From Apodemus sylvaticus (Eukaryota; Chordata; Mammalia; Rodentia; Muridae): a stretch of 64,000 nucleotides of DNA. The notes beneath the pieces were generated by a model that saw only the letters and a list, made by a program, of their open reading frames with translations, was not told the DNA's origin and did not search any database. The stretch covers positions 80,828,126 to 80,892,125 of the forward strand of contig NC_067473.1 in NCBI RefSeq assembly GCF_947179515.1. Reading direction: 5' to 3'. Shown here in pieces: positions 58,314 through 64,000 of this stretch (position 1 is its first letter; every line of letters begins with the position of its first letter). The position numbers were made by a program, and so were the translations under genes.

Positions 58314-58483
58314 GAAGGTTGGCATAAACGTTCAAAACCATAAAGCCCTCCCCCAGTGATACACTTCCTCCAACAAGTTTACACCTCTTAATCCTTCTAA
58401 TCAAAGGCTTCCCAGTCACTCCTAGTGACTTAAGCAGTCAAATATAAGCCCCAACTGGGGCCATTGTCATTCAAATTACCACA
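58080..58483 (-). mobile_element. ORR1-like MaLR LTR, antisense, with GA array
   Basis: 'tcttagtcagtgttctattg', 'agagacacaatgaacatggc', then after the GA array 'cccccagtgatacacttcct', 'ccaacaagtttacacctctt' and 'gtcattcaaattaccaca' are reversed ORR1 segments. The GA array replaces or expands an internal part. Confidence 0.85.
58254..58311. repeat. (GA)n microsatellite inside the LTR
   Basis: About 29 pure GA units. The Ser-Leu minus-strand frame across it is a repeat translation. Confidence 0.97.
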
Positions 58484-58986
58484 CACACATACTGAGGCTT
58501 TGATTTTGCTTATTATACTATTTTTCTGACTTCTACAACAAAGAAATAATTTCATATTTTCTTAAGCAATCAAAGTTGTCCTCATTTCTTATTGCAGCAA
58601 CAGCAAATGAATACAAACTGAAACAGACATATAAGTGAACTTGATGTTGTAAGCATAGAACATTTACAACCAACAGGAATGGAATCGCTGAAGCAAATTG
58701 CTGAGCAAGGGCTAGAAGAATCAGGTCATTAGATTAGGTTTGAGGTGCATGGGTCAAAAATTGAGCTCTCTTGTTATTCTTTCTTACTTTCAGGGTCCAT
58801 GGGAAAAAATAAGATGCTACAGTTACATACAGTAAATAATTTGCACAGTATACAGGGCATTTTCTGCACAGTGTAGAAAATGACAGAACAGTTTCACCAG
58901 GGTAAAAGAAATAATTATGTTTGCATTTAATCTATGTTTGAGCTGTTCTTGATTAAACGTTTGTAAACCTGAAAGAACAAATTTAA
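58484..58986. other. Unannotated AT-rich stretch
   Basis: No repeat recognised. It ends in 'cataatcaattatttag', a weak acceptor-like sequence in front of the open frame at 58987. Confidence 0.4.
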
Positions 58987-59247
58987 TTGCACATAATCAA
59001 TTATTTAGAACTATGGGAAATTTTTTATGAACCAATTCCCACAGAGCACACAGTTCCTGAATCTGAATCTTCCTCCACTATCCAGAAGATGCGAAAGAAG
59101 TTGGACAAGGCACAGAATTTCCCCAAGGTTCCCATTTGTGAAATTTTGCCCAAATTCATCAAAACAAGCAGAGAATCTTTACTTTTAGATATCGAAAGAA
59201 CGCTACATATGCCAGGAGTTCCAATTTCTCATTTTATCCATAACTAG
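58987..59247 (+). other. Candidate coding exon or pseudogene fragment, 86 codons
   Basis: A stop-free frame from just after TAA (58984) to a TAG (59245-59247). There is no ATG at its start; the first codon is TTG, so it would be an exon or a broken copy. The translation is hydrophilic and balanced: an acidic-serine patch (ESESSS, residues 26-31), a basic stretch (MRKKLDK, 35-41), then PKVPICEILPKF (46-57). A weak splice-acceptor-like TTATTTAG lies at about 59002-59009. No donor or AATAAA was found nearby. I do not recognise the family. A frame this long is expected by chance several times in 64 kb, so composition is the only argument. Confidence 0.25.
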
Positions 59248-59673
59248 CATAATGCATGAAGCATCTCCTAACAGTGACAGGAAGGCATGTCCTTGGATGA
59301 TGTGCACTTGTGGGCAAGCTTCTAATGCATTTCTTATATTTGATGGTTGATATGGAAAGGCTGGGTTCAGGATGCTATTTTTTTTTTAAAAAGCCAACTG
59401 AGAAAGACATGAGAACAAACCAGTAAGCAGCATTCATCCATGACTTCTTATTCAAAGAGGTGTTATATAAAGAAATATCAATATTGCTCACTAAAAACTA
59501 GCTACTACAGTACAGGTGCACAAAGAGATTGAATAGCACTCCTTAAGGGACCTTCAGCACTTTTAGATGGGTTCACATTTAGGGTTTATCTGTAAAATCC
59601 ACACATAAGCTATTCCTCATTAGGATGTTATAAATCTTATTTGTTTACTTAGTTGTTTATGATTTATTTTTGG
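59248..59673. other. Unannotated stretch, no gene seen
   Basis: No repeat or polyadenylation signal recognised. Confidence 0.45.
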
Positions 59674-60290
59674 ATAGTGTTTTATTTGCTTTTATGTTGT
59701 TCTGATAAAGACCAAAAAGGAAACTTGGATAAGAAAGGATTAATTTCATCTTACATATCCAGGTCACAATCCATTATTGAAAATAGTCAGGGCAAGAACT
59801 CAAGGCAGGAGCCTGTGTCTGGAACTGAAGTAGAAGCCTTGGGGGGAATGCAGCTTATTGGCTTGCTTCCTACAGCTTGCTTTATTCGCTTTGTTTATTT
59901 GCCGGCATGTATGCAAATTCACCACACACATTCCTGGCAACTGTGGAAGATATAAAAAAGTCCTAGGTCCAGTGTAATTGAAGTAAAAGACAGTTGTAAG
60001 CTGTCATGTGGATGCTGGCAACTCGTCCTGAGTCCTCTGCAAGAGCAGCAAGTGCTCTTAATCACTGAGTGTTCTCTCTAGCTAATCAGCTGGTTTTCTT
60101 ATATAGTTCAAGCCCAACAGTCCAGGGATAGAATTAACCCAGTGAGTTGATTCCCTCCTAAACCAATTAGCAATCAAGAAGTTGCCTCCACATATCTCCC
60201 ATATAGCAATCTGATTGAGGCAATTCCTTGATAGAAGTTCCTTCTTCCTATGTGTTTAAAGCTGACAATTAAATTTAGGTATCACAGATA
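59674..60290 (-). mobile_element. ERVL/MaLR-like LTR, antisense, split by a B2
   Basis: Left part: 'taaagaccaaaaaggaaact', 'ggtcacaatccattattg', 'agtcagggcaagaactcaag', 'cttattggcttgcttcc'. After a SINE it resumes at about 60089: 'gcaatctgattgaggcaatt', 'ccttgatagaagttccttc', 'aaagctgacaattaaat'. This is the reversed, older form of the LTR at 60461-60879. Confidence 0.7.
59965..60088 (-). mobile_element. B2-family SINE nested in the LTR, antisense
   Basis: 'gtcatgtggatgctggcaac', 'cctctgcaagagcagcaagt' and 'gctcttaatcactgagtg' are a reversed B2 head and partial body. Confidence 0.75.
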
Positions 60291-60460
60291 GGATATGTAT
60301 CATAAGTTAACCTCAAATGTGAGATTCTTCTGCCCAGCCTCCCAAAGGCTGGGATGATAGCATACCATGTCTTGCTTTGCCTTTCTTACTAATGAGGTGA
60401 GGTTTGTTGGCATAGGTGCTGCTTGTAAAGCTATCAGTTCTTCTTGAACTATAGATATAC

Positions 60461-60879
60461 TGGGTGGTTTTGTGTGTCAACTTGACACAGGCTGAAGTTA
60501 TCACAGAAAAAGGAGCTTCAGTTGGGGAAGTGCCTCCATGAGATCCAGCTGTGGGGAATTTTCTCAATTAGTGATCAAGGCGGGGAGTGGTGGTGGGGAT
60601 TGGGGGAGTGGTGGCTTGTGTGGGTGATACCATCTCTGGGCTGGTATTCTTGGGTTCTATAAGAGAGCAGGCTGAGCAAGCCAGGGGAAGCAAGCCAGTA
60701 AGAAATATTCCTCCATGGCTCCTGCATGAGCTCCTGCTCTTTGACCTGTTTGAGTTCCAGTCCTGACTTCCTTTGGTGATAAACAGCAACGTGGACATGT
60801 AAGCTGAATAAACCCTTTCCTCCCCAACTTGCTTCTTGGTCATGATATTTGTGCAGGAATAGAAACCCTGACTAAGACA
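60461..60879 (+). mobile_element. ERVL/MaLR-like solo LTR, nearly complete
   Basis: TG...CA unit of 419 bp: 'tgtgtgtcaacttgacacag', 'tgcctccatgagatccagct', 'ttgggttctataagagagca', 'gagttccagtcctgacttcc', 'aataaaccctttcctcccc' and 'agaaaccctgactaagaca'. The AATAAA in the last third is the likely polyadenylation signal. Best-preserved of the five copies in the window. I cannot state the exact Repbase family. Confidence 0.85.
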
Positions 60880-62074
60880 ATAAAGAAGCATTTTGGGTAA
60901 AAATGGCAGAGAGCCATGAACTTAGCAATGCTAAATATACTCTAGCTCAGGGGACTCATGAAAGAAATAAGACAATAGACAGTACAGGAAGTACTTCAGT
61001 AAACAAGTAGCTATTCAGTGACCCTGATACGGTTGCAAGCCCAAGACAATGTGCTGGAAGCTGTATGTACTCATTCTGTTCATATGAATTATCCCTGGAT
61101 TCTTGGTAGTGACCTTCCAGTGAAACATGTTGGCTTGATAGTAGATAGGACAGAATCAATACCTACTTCCTACAAAACTGGGTGAAACCAACTTAATCCC
61201 ATATATCATATGTTTATTGAACAATTCTTTCCTAAAAGCAAAGTAAATGAGTATATCGTCCAGGTGCCTAAAGTGTTCTAGAAAACATTTCCTTAAAGCA
61301 CTCATTTACATTTAGAGACATTTTATACCTTATTTACAGTGACAAGCAATATATGTACACATATATTCTTTAAGTTGTGGCCAGTGGTTCCATTCTAGGA
61401 TTGTTGATTAGAATATAGTTTGTTTTGTTCTTTTACTATAAGGCAAGCTTTAACAAATTCATTGTTAAAAAGCAATTTCAGTTTTCGTACTGCCTTTCAT
61501 CTACTTTGCAGAGCGGTTAATTGAAGTCATAAGAATGTACGTTTTCCCCTTTGGGGATCAATATAGCAAGGTAGAAAAGGAAATAATTTTTGTTGCTAGT
61601 TATAATGCAGCCCATAAATTTTTATGTCTTGAATTGTCTTGCTTTGAAAATATTTTATTCACCTATCTTCTGTTAGCTTCTTTTACATACTATTATAACT
61701 ATTTGTTTATGACTTTATCTCCATTCTTCAAGCAGTCTTAATGCCGAAAAAAATCTATTATTTTCTACCCATAGCTCCTTTAAGAATGCTAGCCCAAAGA
61801 TGCGACTTGATAAACTGTATAGAGATGAAATAAAAGTGAATAGTGTTCAGGTTCAGATGTGAAAGCCAGATTCCTCACCAAGCTCCAGGACTATGTGTCC
61901 AAATTCATAGCATAATTACTACTGCCATCATCATCATCATCATATGTCTAACAACACATAAAATGATGGTATCATGTTTAGAAGCAATTCCTCATGTGTT
62001 ATTGTTTTGTTCCTTAAAATAATTCTGCACTAGGAACATCAATAAAAGTATATCTACTCTGTAGTGAGTTTTCA
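60880..62074. other. Unannotated AT-rich stretch
   Basis: Only a short (TCA)n run at about 61926-61942 was noted. Open frames are at most 68 codons. Confidence 0.45.
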
Positions 62075-62155
62075 ACTCACACTGAGACCTGATCAAGTTC
62101 TCACAGCTAGACAACCTGATCTGGAGCTAAGCTCTGTGCTCTAAGTCCTGTAATG
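62075..62155 (-). repeat. Possible MIR fragment, antisense
   Basis: 'ctgatcaagttctcacagct' followed by 'agacaacctgatctggagct' and 'gctctgtgctctaagtcc' fits the reversed MIR core. Confidence 0.5.
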
Positions 62156-63194
62156 TCTGTGCCTTGCTTTGTCTAGACTGCTACTCAATGTCCACCTTGT
62201 ACTTTGTGCTTTGTACTGATCAACCCAGTATATTTGATGCTTGGTGCATAAGGTCTATGTGAGCTGCTCTGCCAATCCATTGCCTCTGTCCTCTAGACAC
62301 CAATAGGATCATTTCTTTGTCATCACTGTGACAAAAAATGCTTTTCAGCAATTAGTAAAAGTATTGATGGGTAAAAACCACTTCCCGTTGAGGCTCAATG
62401 ATCTAACAGCAGGCACAATATAAAAAGTGCTTTGGGATAGTAAAATGAAGAATGTGGAACTTGCGCCCTTCTTCAGCTGGCAGTAGCATTTGATTTACAA
62501 TTAAAAAAATGAATTAACTAATAGAGCTATTGTGATGAGAATAAATACAAAATATTTACTGAGCAGGCATGAAGTGTCAATTCAAAATCTAAGGAGAACA
62601 ATATACAGCATTGTTAAATGCTTTCCTAAAATGAAACACAATCTTAAAGTCCCATCTAGTGGAACACAAAGCTATTTTGGACCAGCCAATCTCATGATAG
62701 GCATTTAGCAGCTAGATTTACCATATTATCTCTTAAAGATTTGTTAGAGGGGAATTGCCTTTCTTTTATTTTAGTGGCTTGTTAACCAATAAATCAGTTC
62801 CAATCATTGTTTAACTGTACTGTCCATAGAGATTATATAGTCAAGGAAGTTTCTGGCTCATTGGTACTGTTCAAAACATTTTGAGTTTTAATCTTTTTAC
62901 ATGAACAAGAAGGGAAGGAATACATTGCTCTAACCTATTGATTTATGTAAAGCACCAGAACCCACATAGACTCTTGGCAAGCATAGAACAGAACCAAAGG
63001 GTTAAATATTCTTCCTTCCTGTTTAAATTTATCAGAAAATAGAATTATCATGCTATTTATTGAAGAATAGACTATTTTGTATTACAGCTATTGGCATACT
63101 CTAGTTTTTGAACTCTGGTCTTGAATTTGGCCGTCAAATAGACTATGCATATATGTTTTGTTTTGCATATATGACATATGTTTTATTCAGAACA
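62156..63194. other. Unannotated AT-rich stretch
   Basis: No repeat or coding frame recognised. Confidence 0.45.
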
Positions 63195-63585
63195 AGACAC
63201 AAAAAATTGTCAACTTGGAAGAGGAAAACTCAACTTAGGAATTGTCTCCATCGAATTGGCTTATGGCAATGACATAACAGAGAGGCATTTTCTTGATTAA
63301 TGATTGATGTAGAAGGACCAAGCCCACTGTGTGCAGTGCACTTATGAACATAAGTGGTTGATGCTACAAGAAAACAATCTGAGCAAGCCAAGGGGAGAGA
63401 ACCAGTAGACAGCATTCCTTCATTGTTTCTGTTGCAGTTCCTGTTTCCAAGTTCTTGTCTTGAGTTCCTACCTGTCTCTCAATGATGGCCTATGGGACAG
63501 AAGTATACACCAATAAATCCTTGCCTCCCCAAGCTGCTCTTTTGGTCATAGTATTTGTCATATCAATAGAAAACAAACTAGAAAA
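63195..63585 (+). mobile_element. Older ERVL/MaLR-like LTR copy
   Basis: 'gaggcattttcttgattaat', 'atctgagcaagccaagggga', 'ttgtcttgagttcctacctg', 'caataaatccttgcctcccc' and 'ggtcatagtatttgtcatat' follow the same order as 60461-60879 at higher divergence. Confidence 0.7.
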
Positions 63586-63624
63586 GCTTAAGATCAGATA
63601 GGCTTGGCCACAACACATAGGGTG

Positions 63625-63785
63625 ACAGGATAAACTATTTAACATATGTGGTCCAGTTTCTTCATCTATAAAATGATGCAATAGTATCTTTCACCTAGGT
63701 TCATTGGGAGAATCAAATAAGATAATGACATAAGCTTCCACTGTGGGACTTGGCACAATGATTAATAAATGATTGTCATCTCATT
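63625..63785 (+). repeat. MIR SINE fragment
   Basis: 'ccagtttcttcatctataaa', 'gagaatcaaataagataatg', 'acttggcacaatgattaata' and 'aatgattgtcatctcatt' follow the sense MIR 3' half closely. Confidence 0.75.
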
Positions 63786-63865
63786 GTTGTATTTTTCCAT
63801 TGAAATAGGAACAAGAGTTCTTTTGAAGCTGTTTTGACATTATCTGTACAGGGTGGTTTTTATGC

Positions 63866-64000
63866 TCTGATCAGAAATGAACACTGAAGGTCCTGTTCCC
63901 CCAACTGATCTTGATCAATGAATAAAGACGCTAGCAGCTAATGGCTGAGTGGAAGAGGCAGGACTTCCAGTTTTCGGCAGGTAGGTTAGCAGACGCAGGA
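63866..64000 (+). repeat. Probable rodent LTR element cut by the window end
   Basis: 'cagaaatgaacactgaaggt', 'actgatcttgatcaatgaat' and 'agctaatggctgagtggaag', then 'ggcaggacttccagtttt', recall a repeated mouse LTR-type sequence. The family was not assigned and only its start is visible. Confidence 0.45.

Overview
The window looks like 64 kb of murine rodent nuclear DNA, most likely mouse (Mus). Mouse-type L1 3' ends, B1, B2 and ID SINEs, rodent MaLR/ORR1 LTRs and a URR1 hAT element lie beside much older mammalian repeats (MIR, L2, MER5A, MLT1, old L1 3' ends). CpG is scarce, AT content is fairly high and long dinucleotide arrays are common. I see no young rat-type ID tails. Family names come from sequence recognition and were not searched against a database.

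No protein-coding gene can be supported. The open frames are short, overlap on opposite strands, or fall inside microsatellites and L1 remnants. One 86-codon frame (58987-59247) outside recognised repeats has a protein-like composition and is listed as a weak candidate exon or pseudogene. No complete RNA gene is present; an antisense 5' half of an intron-containing tRNA-Arg(TCT) gene lies at 16919-16955.

Layout. 1-16 kb: an Lx-type L1 ORF2 remnant, an ORR1-like LTR, ancient repeats, large TC, GT and TCTG/GTAT arrays, a MER5A-like transposon and a B2/B1 pair. 16.9-17.8 kb: a composite insertion starting with the antisense tRNA half and ending in an ERVL/MaLR-like LTR with an A-rich tail, bounded by a 10-bp direct repeat. 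18-33 kb: scattered SINEs, MIRs, an L1 3' end with a clean 15-bp target-site duplication, and a CpG-retaining block at 32.6-33.1 kb. 33-45 kb: SINEs, MIR/L2, an L1 3' UTR remnant, another L1 insertion with a 17-bp duplication, and a URR1 element. 45-53 kb: ORR1 and MLT1 LTRs and an inverted pair of B1 copies whose similarity continues outside the SINE. 54-64 kb: a long antisense L1 with a nested SINE, an L1 carrying a 5' inversion, an antisense ORR1 holding a GA array, and several related ERVL-like LTRs.

The sequence therefore records layered retrotransposition in a gene-poor or intronic region rather than a set of cooperating genes. The points most worth a second look are the composite tRNA-Arg/LTR insertion, the 110-bp inverted B1 duplication, the CpG-retaining block and the 86-codon frame. 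I found no evidence for a new biological system.
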